DNA of 64,000 bases from Patiria pectinifera. Taxonomy: Eukaryota; Echinodermata; Asteroidea; Valvatida; Asterinidae. This document shows positions 1 through 11,837 of this stretch, one piece after another; position 1 is the stretch's first letter, and every line of letters starts with the position of its first letter. Location of the stretch: positions 15,332,643-15,396,642 of the forward strand of contig CM057140.1 of the NCBI GenBank assembly GCA_029964075.1, given 5' to 3'. A program made the translations under genes and the position numbers. The notes under the pieces were generated by a model. That model did not search any database. It had not been told where the DNA came from and was given only the letters and a program-made list of their open reading frames with translations.

Positions 1-12
1 CAAGAAATTGGG

Positions 13-130
13 CCCTGGACGCTCGCATATCCCTGGACGCCCTCATATCCCTGGACGCTCGCATCCCTAGACGATGACCATATAGAATAAAAAAAGACGT
101 CCCTGTACGCTCGCATCCCTGGACGCTCAC
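13..130. repeat. Short minisatellite, about 16-bp unit
   Basis: Five copies of a unit close to CCCTGGACGCTCGCAT start at 13, 31, 49, 101 and 117. A degenerate copy lies at 65, followed by an A-rich interruption at about 81-98. The first copies are separated by an AT dinucleotide. The array may continue left of the window. No coding frame is supported. Confidence 0.75.
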
Positions 131-2335
131 GTTACTCAGATACGCCACACATTCTTATTTTGGCTGAACCCGTTTCGTCCATGCAGTTTACTTTTCGGCT
201 CCGACCTCCAGCCTTCACTAAGCCATTTCCCTGCCTCAGCTTCGTGCTGAGTTGGTCAAAGAGACATAGATTCGATAATCTTGGCTATTCACGCGCTTGT
301 CTGGCTGCTGATTAGTGATTCTTTTCACGCTTCACAAGTGTCAAGGATCGATTAATTTCACGCTTTTTGACAATGCCATTCGGCTGGCAAAGTATCGATT
401 AATTTGACAAAAACCTGATTCTAGTATAACTCGGACATTGCACTCTTTGTGATCATTCACAGTACAAAAACAACCCGCTCTGCAAATGACAACGTCTAGG
501 TGGGTTTTTTTTTTTACAAATATCTATACGGTGTGCTACCGAGAGTGTTTTACCCAAAAGAATTTAATTAGGTCAATATTGTTTGCATTTAAATATGACC
601 GCGAATATGAAAGACACAATAGGTACGTTGCACTTGCCATTTATTAAAAAAATAAAAATACTTCGTGTCACGCACGATTTTCTTTCAGCTGCCGCATGCT
701 GGACTTAACCAATTTGTTATAATACTCGGATTGTGACTTCTTGATGTAGCTTTTATGTTTAACCTACTATATTTAAATTACACATCTCGATTCTCTTTGG
801 AATATCCATTTATGTATCTGATTAGAATAGTTAGGATGATTTAGGTCAAATATTATGCCTTAGTGTCTGTAGGAATCAGTCATTTTCAAACCCATTACAC
901 ACACATTTGAATTCTAATGTAGTCAAAGGGTTTTTTGAGTGAAAATGGTCTCTCTTCTCTTCCATCTTTATACATTTACCCTCTTATCTTTCTCGCCTCT
1001 CAGACCTAAATGGGATGGTTATCGGTCTGAGTAAACTGTCCCGGAAATGTTGCCTTTTTTTAAAAGCACTTTGTTATTCCAAAACTCTCAGAACATTTCC
1101 AGGATGAATTGCTTCCTTTGACGATTCATGATCGTTGTAATTACAGATAAAATGTGTCTATTAGATCAAGGAGTGCCGAATGGCTGAGAGTATGCCTCTC
1201 ACATTATCACGGTTCCAGTTATAATTGGTTTGTGTCGAGGATGATTAATCATGGTGGACGGACTTGGTGAACTCTATAGACAAGGCTTTGACCAACAAAT
1301 ACCGCTGAGATAACTCGACAGACCATCTTATTCGTAAGGATTGAAGTATTCCCTTCGTGATATCCGGGGCTTGCAAAGAAGATGGAAAAACTGCAACCAA
1401 TGGTACTGGTGCCCCAGCGTTTACTGTTATTATCTTGATAGCCCTAATGACCCGAATCATAATCCAATATTATTGCCATTTATATCATCAAAATGATCGT
1501 CATCAGTCCTATCATTATTTTCTCGTTGCCTTCAACGCTTCGGTTGTCATCATTGAATTGTTATAGGTCATTATTGTCATCATTGTCATCTCGTCGTATT
1601 GTCATCGACTCTTTTATTGCAATGACATCAGCACTTTCAATATCATTTCAAAATAGCATCACTTGTCTTTTGTTTCCACTGGGTAGCGTACACACAAGCT
1701 GTAACGCCAGTACTGAAGCAATAAGTGTTGCACAGATTATGGATCAACCTCACTTAACAGTAACACCTCAAGATAATCTCTCTCTTCGAAGTTAGATGAA
1801 TGATTAAAACTTCCTTTCATTTCTTCGACCTGAAAGACTTGTTATTTTCCACACCATTTTCCACAAGACACTTCTCATATGCCTGGAGAAAACTCTCCCC
1901 GTCATCACGGGTTCCTCGTCCTCCCATCTTTCATCTTTACCAAAACTTCCCTGGAGTATTACAGTTAACACTGAATTCTTGATGACTGAACTGGCCGGAG
2001 ATGATGACTGCAGGCTTTTCCAGGCTAAGTTGTTATTAGAGCACGTACTACGTCCAGAGAATTGGACACAAAAACACACCTACTGTGGATGTCAAGGGAG
2101 CAATTTGGCTCTGAGTGGACAGGTCAAAATGTACTTGACGTCACCTCGACGTCCAACTGAATACACATTCTAGTATTCATGAACTACTTTGCATTTGTTT
2201 TATTTTTGTAAACTATTTTTGCAGTGATCTTGGTATTTTTTAGCTCGATGGTTCGATAACGTTTTAATATATATTGGAAGAGACGTGCACACATTATTGA
2301 CCATCAAACCGTCTACTACAAAGTTAACGTAATAT
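131..2335. other. No gene recognised
   Basis: AT-rich non-coding sequence. Open frames here are short, overlap on both strands (for example around 1800-2080) and match no family I recognise. Nothing firmer than scattered homopolymer runs is visible. Confidence 0.5.
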
Positions 2336-2343
2336 GTGCAAAC

Positions 2344-2479
2344 CATGGGCGGAGATCCCGTGGGGGATGGGGGATATATAATTAATAAAGCGCAGTTTTA
2401 TTCAGGGTCACTTTTGGGGGATTTTACCCCCCAAAAACTGTGATCATCCCCCACTTTGTGACACAAATCTCCGCCCCTG
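2344..2479. mobile_element. hAT-type MITE, 136 bp, with 8-bp TSD
   Basis: The ends are 13-bp terminal inverted repeats, CATGGGCGGAGAT on the left and the complement of CAGGGGCGGAGAT on the right, with one mismatch. The element is flanked by identical 8-bp copies of GTGCAAAC at 2336-2343 and 2480-2487. An 8-bp target duplication and termini of form CA-N-GG are characteristic of the hAT superfamily. The interior has G-rich then C-rich blocks and no coding capacity, so any movement depended on a transposase in trans. Confidence 0.85.
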
Positions 2480-2487
2480 GTGCAAAC

Positions 2488-5400
2488 ATTTTAGGAATGA
2501 CACATGAAGACAATGAAAATGAAACAAGTGATAATGTGTGTCCCCGTTTAGTTTCAAACTCTCAGGTCGTTCACATTTTTTACATTCGGCATTTTTTTTG
2601 AGTCAGCATGTTCCTTTGCCGCTATTTTGTCTCCATACCAATAGCAGAATCGGGGTCGTTGCCTCATGATCTTTGCCTCGTTTGATAAATATGAACACCC
2701 ACGGCCAAATTGAAAACTGGAAAATATCCCTCAATCAAGTGAATGATCCGATCTCGTGCTCTACAGGAAAATACAATTCGATATTTTCTTTGGCATGAGA
2801 CACAAATCAAACAAGATAGGACAGAAGTGCAGCAAGTCACGAAAAGCTGAAACGAACCTTAGAGCAAAGCGCGATTCATGCTTCTCTTTTGCAGTTATCT
2901 CCCCAAGATAAATTTCCTAAAATGTCGCGAGGGCATTTGGGGAATATCATTTTCACATAGGATCTCAAATTCGTCACTATACCCAACTGATATCTTGTAA
3001 TTTGTTAGGATAAGACATCGTTATGCAGCGGGTTTTAGTATTTCAATGTAAGTGACGAATTTAAAACTGCCATCTTGCCTTAAAAATTAATATGAAATAA
3101 ATTGGCAAGCACAGTATGAGATTTTCCGTTTTGCGCCCTTCTCTATTCGGCTCTAAACTTCGTCATCTCGTTATCTTTCTTCCCATTCAGACTTAATTTC
3201 CCCCATATTAGGATCCCCCTATGTACTTTTGGTCGGTAAAAGAGTACATTCTCCTCTCGAATACCCCAGTCGGAACGCATTATCACTTGATTGCAAACAT
3301 TTCGTTTTCGTCTCCACGAAGACGTGTTAATTACCAGCTGGGTTTAGTGCATTTGGCGTCGGGAATGGACTTCGTTCAGGCGTGCAATATGTTGATCCCC
3401 AACCTGTGGCAGCGGTCACTCAAGCAAACAAAATGCCTTATGCGTGTTATGCCAAACTTGTTTGTTGTCATGGTTTCAGATTTTCTTATGGTATCAGTGT
3501 TTATGGTTAAAAACAATCGAGTTTAAACATCAAAAAGTTAGAGAGGCCTGATATATTTCGTCTTTAGCAAAGACTTCTTCAAAGGCAAATGATACAGTGA
3601 CAAGAAACGAACATGCAGTGGACATGCAAGCAGGCAGGTTGGAAGGAGGGGAAGGTGTACAGTGGATGAAACGGAACAAAGGAGTGTGGTGGGGGATGGG
3701 GAACAAAAGGGGGTAGGAGGGAAGGATGAGGGACCAGTGTACAGTGGATGAAACTTATAACTGAAAGAGTATAAACATCACTGAATATTGAGAAGTTAAA
3801 AGTGCATCATAGTTCAGAATGCGTCTTAATTAAAACCCATTTTTACTCAGTGGTTGTTTACCTTATTCAATTGTACGTTAGTGTTTTTTTAAAAAGCGAG
3901 GTCATCATTCCAAAATAGTCGGGTGCACGGCAAGATTCGTCGATTTTTCTTTTCGGGATAACCGCGGCATATAAATGCACACAAGGCAATGGGGGACGTG
4001 GTAACCAAATCTGCATTCTGTGTCAATTTTTCGTGCAATCAAAAAGAGATGGAACTTTCGTTCTCACAAAACTTTTGACTCACAAAACACCAAAACGCTT
4101 CGCTGTCCATTTTTTTTTTTGCAAAATGTTAAACTACAGAACACCATGATCTCTTTAATTTTGCTGGTACCCAGCTATGCTTTTGGTAATACGATGACAT
4201 TTTTATCCCGAAATAAAAATCTGCAAATCTTGATGTGCACACGCATGCGCAGATGGAATACCGAACTGGCTTATTCCTTGTACCAAATAAGTAAGTCCGT
4301 GTCAACAAAAAAAGTGTTTCAATTCAAGATTTAGCCTTTTATCGCTGCTTACATTTTGTGCATCGTGCATTTACCATATCAAGCCAGTTGACGATCACCC
4401 GCCGGCGATGGCGTCCTTCACAATTTAACTTGAAGTTATAGCATTTCTTGAAATCTGTGTGTGTTGTTCGAATCGACTGGCCACAATTATGACACAGCGA
4501 ACTCTGTTCACGATAACTAATATTATTTTCGAAGGAACAAAATAACCCCCAATTTTAATCACGGTCGCTGACCGAATTATCTGCGACAAAAATGCTTCTT
4601 AATGGAAAGTGTCATGCGAAGAATTGATGTTTTCATTTCATTACTAAAGAAAAACTGTCAACGCGCAGGGCAGTATGGCCAAAAAAACGTTGATGACCCA
4701 GAAATTTGACGGTTTATCTTTCCTCTTCGCCTCCAAGTGATTATCTCAGTGTGAAGTGTTGAAGATCAACATTCTAACTACAAGCTCATGACTCACTAAC
4801 CCCAAAGAAGTGCGCAACCAGCGGAACCCTACATTGATCAGTCTTTATAATATCTGGCAATCGATCACCCCATTTCTATATTCAGATTTTAGAATTTGAA
4901 AAGCGGGATTTATTTGAATTAACCAGCTGTTATTTGCAAGTCATAATAGTGGTCATATATGACCTTTATCGGTATCGATCATTTATTGTGAAATATTTTT
5001 AGAATGTGGAGAGAAGGGATAATCCGCAGCGTTCCCGACCTCGGCAAAACATGAGCCGCAGAATTAAGGTTCATCTGCAGATAATTTATGACGGCATTTG
5101 TTAACTGATGGGACGCATACGCTCATTGTGAAGGGCACACGTTTCTGTACATCACAGAACGTTGACATTTGCAGAGGAATCAATCAAAGGAATTCCATAC
5201 ATAGTAAATCAAGAGACTGACTTTGAAGCCTATCGAACAAACACGCTGCATGGCTTGATATGTAAGCCTTAGGCCGATTGTGACAGGAACATATAGCGAT
5301 GTACTTCTCTGACCTCTATACAGTGACGGTTCACGTTGCACTAGTGCGGATTCTCGTTCTGTCTTCCTCAAAAAAGCTCCCGTTTTTCAGGCTCAGTAAT

Positions 5401-8400
5401 GTTTTTCCTCCACACACAGGCAGGAGTGAAAACTGCAAAAGAACAAAATATTTTACAAGACGACGAAACTTCCTTTTGTCTTTCAGTTTCAAGGCGTTAA
5501 CTAGATAATTCTGCTTAACATTCTGAGTAACTGGTGCATCTAGCCCACCATTAGAAGAGTCCATCTTTCCTCTCCGCCAAAGTGCATCTTCATTAAAGTT
5601 GAAAGGTTGTTTAACGCCATGAAAAGCGTGTTGTCCTAGAGACGCAAGCGTGTCCCTTCTGGGTGAACGCAATCCGGAAGTACTGTAACCTGTTGGCGAC
5701 ATTCGCCACATCAGCACCATTTGGTGACTAATTGCACCTGACTCTTCTGGATTGAATCATTACCAAGCAGGCCAGCAGCGAAGGGGGATGGGGACCCGAG
5801 TGAATCTTTCCCCGTCTAAACAATCTCCAAGCTGCGCTTAAGGCATCAATCCTTGATGGACGTGGCTTATAAATGCACGGGCACGTCAAAGAATCGTCAT
5901 TTACTCCTAAGTAAGGCTTTTGGCGTTAGATGCGTATAGCTAATGGCCATTCCGTGTTTGTACAGTTCTAACTAATTGCAGTCTGATTAGCTTGCTAGCT
6001 TTCCAGTTATCCAGCAAATGGCCGGGACTTTATTTTCCTTTCAACTGTCAAAAGTGAGAGTTATCAGTTTGGATCATTTATTTTTACCTTAGAGTTGAAG
6101 TTTAAACAGAGTATAGTAAAATAATTAATTGACCAAAATACATGTGAAAGAAGCAAACCCTTTGAAAATTGATGGTTGGGAATTTTCAAGCAAAAGAAGA
6201 ATACAGGTGAAAGGACATGTTGTAAAGAGTTTTGCTTTTGAAGAGTCCCCAAGGCAGAATTCCTTTCAATCTCTGTGATTTACTGGTCCGGCAAATATTC
6301 ATCAAACCTTAGGACTGATGCTATCACGCAACAGTGGCATCTTACTGCCTCTCTCTCTATCTAATGCAATAACGATAAGTGAGTCATGTCCCTTGATTTG
6401 ATCAATCTTAACTTTATAAGCCCCGTCTGGATAAGAAGCTATTCAAGCTATTCAATAAGAACTGAAGAGAGTTTTGCACTATGTCGAAGAAAGATCTCAA
6501 ACGCAACGTGGTGGGCTTGATTCATTTGTCATTCAAGTCATTTTGTGTTGGCCTGAAGAGCAGGGGGGGGGGGGGGTTTGCTTAAGTGACTCCAACACTG
6601 CATCTTCTCAAGCTCAGTTACGACTTCGGTCGGAGTCAGAGGACATGATTACTTAAGTTAACCTAAAATGAAAACAAAGAAACTAAAATCCTCCCGATAT
6701 ATTGGCTGGATATAATGGTGGCTTATGATGGCAACTAGTTTGTGTTAAGTTTCTAAATGGAGGTCTGTTAACAGAAGTAGGTTAACGGTGGACAAAATTT
6801 ACATTTGACTCTTGAGCTTTATTCGTTCTTCACCATCATGACGTAAGTCTCAAGAATCTTTTTGCGTGAATTTTTTTAAGCACTGAAGATTAAAATCACG
6901 ACATTCCCTTTTGAACAAGGAGAAATCAATAGTCAATGCATGTTACCTTGGCCTGTATCAATCGAGAGGAATCTGCCCATGAAATGGTAGGGTAAAAGAA
7001 GCCTTACTACATGAGCAAGTCTGCTCACATTTTTCTGTTTCGCTCTAGTGATACATCAACATGTCACTTTGCATACCAATTTTATTTTCACCCCAGCTGT
7101 CATCAGAAGGAGCATATGGCACGTATATGTTTGTACCTATAGGCCCATCTTACCTAAGGAATTATAACCTTTATCAGTTATATCGCAACTCCCTTGGACC
7201 TGAAGAAAGCTTGGGAGACGAACACCAAGACAAAAACCAATAACAAATACCTTGTTCAACTCACGTTTCCATTTTACGCTTGAAGCAGTTCGCCAATTTC
7301 CCCCCCCCCCCCTTCCTCTTTCGTTCCATATTTGGGTCATGCTTCATGATGGGTCATGCTAAGCCTCAGAATGCCGATAGCTTTGAAGTCTTTTGCTTAT
7401 TTCCGACATTGGGGCGTTGATGCTGATGGTGACAAAAACAATTAGGTTAAGAATCTAGATGCGTCCTATTTAGTTCACAGCGAGTGAACGACTAAACTTC
7501 CTGCTTTCTCAGAAGCCTGAAAAGACGCTTGAAAGACTTCATTTTTATTGTACAAACATCTAGTGCGATGAATATGCATTTTCGTGGGCTTAATACAGTT
7601 TTATTGTCTGGAACGTCGTTTCACTCTGTTTCCTTCTTAATTAAGTGCGCCATGCAGATAAAAACAATCGTATTTGGAATAGACATTCAATATTATGTAT
7701 CCATCGCACCCGTTGCTTCCTTCCCATTCTGCCGTTGTTGCTGTTGCTTGTGGTTGTCATTGCTGCTTCTTTTGCGCTTGTTGTGGTCTTTCTTGTACTT
7801 AGTACATCGAAGTGACGAGTGCTGCAACCCTAGTCTTATATTTTCGTTTCCCTGATCAATATTTGTTTTGTCGTCGTCTTTACATCGTCGTTGTTTTTCA
7901 TCTCAACATTCAAACATTAGTTTTTCACACCACATGTTTTTAATAGGTTTGCTCCAGTAGTACTTTCAATATTAATATGCCCGTGCGTATTGTCCACCTT
8001 TGGGCATAATTACAAAGGATGAGAAGGAGACTTCTGCCAATCTTCCCTCAATATCTCTCGACTTGTACACATTGCCTGCCTATTTCTCTTCCCTTGATTT
8101 CCCTTGAGTTTGGTGTTATTAGTTAGCTCTATCCCTGTCCTCTTTTCCTTCTTAAACTTGACCGTAAAAGCCCCAAATACATCTCCTGTGGGTATAATCC
8201 AATATTTCTTATATTCTTATAGGCAATAGGCCTAATGTGGTAAGGCTTTATTTGCGCGGAAGTTGGACAAGGAAATAACTCAAATAGTGCTCTTTTAGCA
8301 GCTGTGGCGGTCTTTTGTTTCTGAGGATTTACTATAATATCATCCTGCAGAATCCGTAACGATCGACATGGGAACTTGCTTTTCGGTTTATTATAACCAA

Positions 8401-8675
8401 GAATTCTATCCGTGTTACATTTTGTATTTTTGTGCTGAGCCTTTTGTTTTCAAATAATAGGCTTTGTTTAAACCAGGAAGATGCCAGAATATATCAAGGG
8501 GCCTTCTATTGAGAATTTTTGCGTTTAATTTAGAAATCAAAATGTCAAATTAGACAGTTTTAGATTACCCTGTTGCACTTTTGATTTGTTTTACTCCAAA
8601 GAGTAAAGGTTCATTTTCAATGATGTCCGTCACCTTTCTTCCCGCCATTTCTGTTTTGTTTTTTTTCGTCTGCAG
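2488..8675. other. No gene recognised; may hold upstream GPCR intron
   Basis: About 6 kb of AT-rich sequence with no exon I can support. It directly precedes the GPCR terminal exon on the + strand and ends in its polypyrimidine tract and acceptor (TTTTTTCGTCTGCAG), so at least its right part is intron. I looked for the other transmembrane exons on the + strand here and did not find them. Homopolymers include 14 G at 6563-6576 and 13 C at 7300-7312. A 129-residue open frame on the minus strand (5331-5720) has no recognisable features. Confidence 0.5.
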
Positions 8676-9003
8676 GCTCTGGTTCCAATTCGCCTTCTCC
8701 GTGGAGGTCTTCGATTCCTTGGGAATGTTCATCCTCTCAACCGGCTCGTTTCTCTTGACCTACGCCAATTCCTGCATCAACCCCATGGCTCTCTGCTTCT
8801 TAAGCAAGACCTACCGTCGATACTTCGCCCGTTACCTGTGCTGCATCCGTGTCCGTAAGCTATCTCATGTACGCGTAGCGCGGACGAATATGTACCAGAT
8901 GACTCCAGGCACACCTACCGGCACTATTTACAACTACAACAAGCGGTCAGGGGATGGATCGTTAAGGGGCTCGTCCGTGGAAACGAAGACTTGTACGGTG
9001 TGA
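8676..9003 (+). CDS. Terminal exon of a rhodopsin-type (bombesin/endothelin/CCHamide-like) neuropeptide GPCR
   Basis: This is the last coding exon of a class A G-protein-coupled receptor, a plasma-membrane receptor probably for a peptide ligand. A clear acceptor (TTCGTCTGCAG) precedes 8676. The exon begins with the third base of a codon and runs open for about 109 codons to TGA at 9001-9003. It encodes extracellular loop 3, then TM7 with LTYANSCINPMALCFLSK. The NSCxNPxAL form of the NPxxY motif is what I know from bombesin, endothelin and CCHamide receptors (for example NSCVNPFALYLLSKSF in GRPR). Helix 8 follows (KTYRRYFARYLCC) with a double cysteine that could be palmitoylated. The roughly 65-residue tail is Ser/Thr-rich and ends in valine. 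The usual tyrosine after NPxAL is cysteine here. Upstream exons with TM1-6 were not found and may lie left of the window. Class A membership is firm; the ligand class is inference. Confidence 0.85.
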
Positions 9004-11242
9004 GATAGTTCCTGTAGCTAATGTGATCATCCTCAAGTACGGGGTAGAAGATGGAAGTTTGAACGTAAATTGGAGACAGAGATTATAAATGAGCACTTGT
9101 GACGCCCTGTGAAGTCTCTGAATTATGAAATGTACCATTCTTGACCCAGCAAGTGATATTTCTGCTCAACAAATAGTGACAAAATTACTGAGATGTGACT
9201 ACTGGGATGTGCTTGGATGGCAATGCGACGAATGTAACTGCGTTTTAACCTTTCGCTTGTGGAATGGAGTTCAAAAGTATGAGATCCACCAGCGGACTAT
9301 AGGGGGCGCTTTTAGCAAACGCAAGTGGTGGCAAGTGAAGGACATTGATTTTCGCTGGTTCGCTCACGCCATTCGCCCGTTGATATTTGAAAATCAGTTC
9401 GTACCAGGGAAGACAGAAAGAGCGACTTTGGAAAGGGGAGGGCGGGAACCATACAATTTCAGACTGAGAACACTACCCTTGTTGTCATGTTTAAGAAACT
9501 GTGACACCATTCTATAATTTCTTGCTCTCTTTGGGTTGTAAAAACAAACAAGTATATTTAAAATTTTACTTTGATTGAATAGGAATTCCTTGAATGAAAG
9601 AAAAAAGACGGTCTTTCATAATTGAAAAAGCGTGACCAGAAGTTTTCGTATAGAGGTTGGAAGAAGACTTTATGATTTATGTTATTGATAACGTAGCCTT
9701 CAATTTGAATAGGGATTCAGCTTACTGCACGATTCAACGGAACACAAGACCTTCCTGCATGATGAAGGGAGAGACCGAACGCACCTTCGCTTTGCCATAT
9801 GCCTGGCACATTCGCTAACGTTTAACTCAATTTTAAACGTTCCTGCAACTGAGGCGAAAAAGAAACTGTTCAAGGTTTTAAAGGAATCAGTCGCACCCAT
9901 TGACGCCCTCAAGTCCAGCGGGATAACTCAGAAAAAAATGGCGCCATGTGGCGGCCATAAGTACTCAACAAATCTTGATCTTCAAGATGGCAAAACAATC
10001 CTCACTCCTTGGTTACATTTGCGTCATCAGTTTAGAATCTTCAAGAAGTTTATTGACCGCTCGATGACAAGACGTCAATCCTTCAAGGCCAATCTGTTAC
10101 GTTTTTGAGCCTCTGCGTGCTAAGATTACCTCAAAATGTATGTGTGTATGCATCTGACGCGCATGCGTATCTCCACTAATTTCAGTGCGAGACGTTTTCA
10201 GCAAATCATGCCTCTTCAGGTCAGACATGGTCAAGAGAGATCCAATCAACAGATGAACATTAGAAGAGGACTTCTACTCGAGTGCCTATAATTTTGGTAT
10301 AATTTGTTCCGAAGGCACAAATTTATTAAATTATTTCTTTAGTGTCTTAACTAAAATAGCCTTGAGATGTTTGTCAACAGGTTGGATTGGGAGTTTATCT
10401 GATTTGTAATCGAGGCAAAATTTCTTTGGAATGTCAGTTGATGTCATTAGAATTAGTGATGTGTCTGATACATTATTGTCATATACACGATCTTGTTTGT
10501 ATTTTTTGTGAAAGTAATAATTGATGGGCACTTTCCTGCATATTTGGGTCATTATGGATATTTTATGAGCGATTTATGCTGTGCATGGTGATTCCACCCT
10601 GATTTAACTGTATTTTTTTATGACGATGCACACATCAACATTCAAAGAAACTAAACATTAATCAATCATCAAAGGGTACATTGACACATGATGCAGATGT
10701 GTCGTTCTGATTGGTTAATGTCCTAAATTTGATATGATATAACAGTTCTATGTTTGACTGAAGTTTCAGTTTAATTGTACGTATTAAGAACGTTTAATCT
10801 GTCTATAAATGCATGCGTAACCCGTAACAAGAAAGTTTGTACTACAGTTAACGATGTTCTTGAATGCATTTTCACCAAAATTGCCTGTGAACTGTATTAT
10901 ACAACCAAGATGAAGACATTGTGCAATTTAATGCTCTTGACATATCAATTATATTATCAATTATATTATCTTGAGGTGAAAGCCATGTACTATTGAATTA
11001 GGTACACTGTACTCTATATTTTCAGATTTCAGTAATTATATGTACTATCAGGATTTTTCTGTAAATATGAGCTCAAATTCCGAAAGATTAACGTTTATAG
11101 TTGTCACGTACATTGTAACTGCGTAATTGTTTGCATGTATGATATATTCACCAGTGACGTAGTGTAATTACCGATAAAGACGCGATGCATAAAAGTATCA
11201 AACGAAAACTTTGAAAAATTCTCAATGGAAATCGGGTCATCT
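9004..11242. other. Probable 3' UTR of the GPCR, then unannotated sequence
   Basis: The stretch right after the GPCR stop codon is probably its 3' untranslated region; I cannot place the poly(A) site. An open frame of 130 codons at 9125-9517 (+) shows no recognisable family and is within the length expected by chance. Beyond about 9.6 kb the sequence is AT-rich, with a direct duplication of ATCAATTATATT near 10946-10970. No exon is supported. Confidence 0.4.
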
Positions 11243-11308
11243 CTGGTAACAAGAAGCTTGTTACCAGTTATAGCAGGTAACCAGTTACTAGTTATTACTG
11301 GTTACCTG
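11243..11308. repeat. Paired inverted repeats built on GGTAAC/GTTACC
   Basis: Two perfect stems sit side by side. The first has 11-bp arms at 11243-11253 and 11257-11267 with a 3-nt loop. The second has 12-bp arms at 11274-11285 and 11297-11308 (CAGGTAACCAGT and its complement) with an 11-nt loop. The same GTTAC/GTAAC words recur at about 11390-11412. This could be the core of a decayed transposon or a cruciform-prone site; no function is known. Confidence 0.7.
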
Positions 11309-11778
11309 TCATGGTGAACCCAGTAATTGAATAAGGATTATCATGTTTTTCTTTTTATTGGTATAGGCCTAAACATTATCGATATAAGTTAACAGTTACT
11401 GGTAACACGTAATCAGTTCCTGAATTCTATATTCTAATTTTGGAGTCATGTCTTGGCTCCTGTTCACTCGTCGAGGGCATCAAAGCAGAGAAATAAGCTA
11501 TCTTCCCTCAATCATCACGAGCGGTGACTAAGCAACTCATGTCCCCGGTTCTTGACCCAGTTTATGTTAAATCGTGATTTGAAGAGGGCTTTCCGCGCAC
11601 GTTTTGTCCGTCAAATTGCTAGCTTTTGGTGTAATGTGTTTGGGCAGCCGCCGTTGCAGTCGTCCCTTGACTATTTCCGACATTTTACCACGTATGCGCA
11701 GCTGACGCGGAAAACCTATTGTTTTCAAATTTCCTCTGAAGACGACTGTACACGCCATTTTTGCCATTTTGCCGTGAA

Positions 11779-11837
11779 CAATGGCGTAGCCCCCTCCCCC
11801 CCCCCCTTCACTGAACAAAATCCTGGCTACGCCACTG
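11779..11837. mobile_element. Very small hAT-type MITE, 59 bp, with 8-bp TSD
   Basis: The terminal inverted repeats are CAATGGCGTAGCC and the complement of CAGTGGCGTAGCC (one mismatch). Perfect 8-bp flanking duplications of GCCGTGAA lie at 11771-11778 and 11838-11845. The interior is only about 33 bp and is mostly a C tract. The TIR and TSD lengths identify it as hAT-type. It is close to the minimum size that could carry two transposase-recognised ends. Confidence 0.85.

Noticed and set aside
5331..5720. 129-codon minus-strand frame
   Set aside because: No motif, no supporting splice or promoter context, and chance length.
9125..9517. 130-codon + frame after the GPCR stop
   Set aside because: No similarity recognised; most likely within the GPCR 3' UTR.
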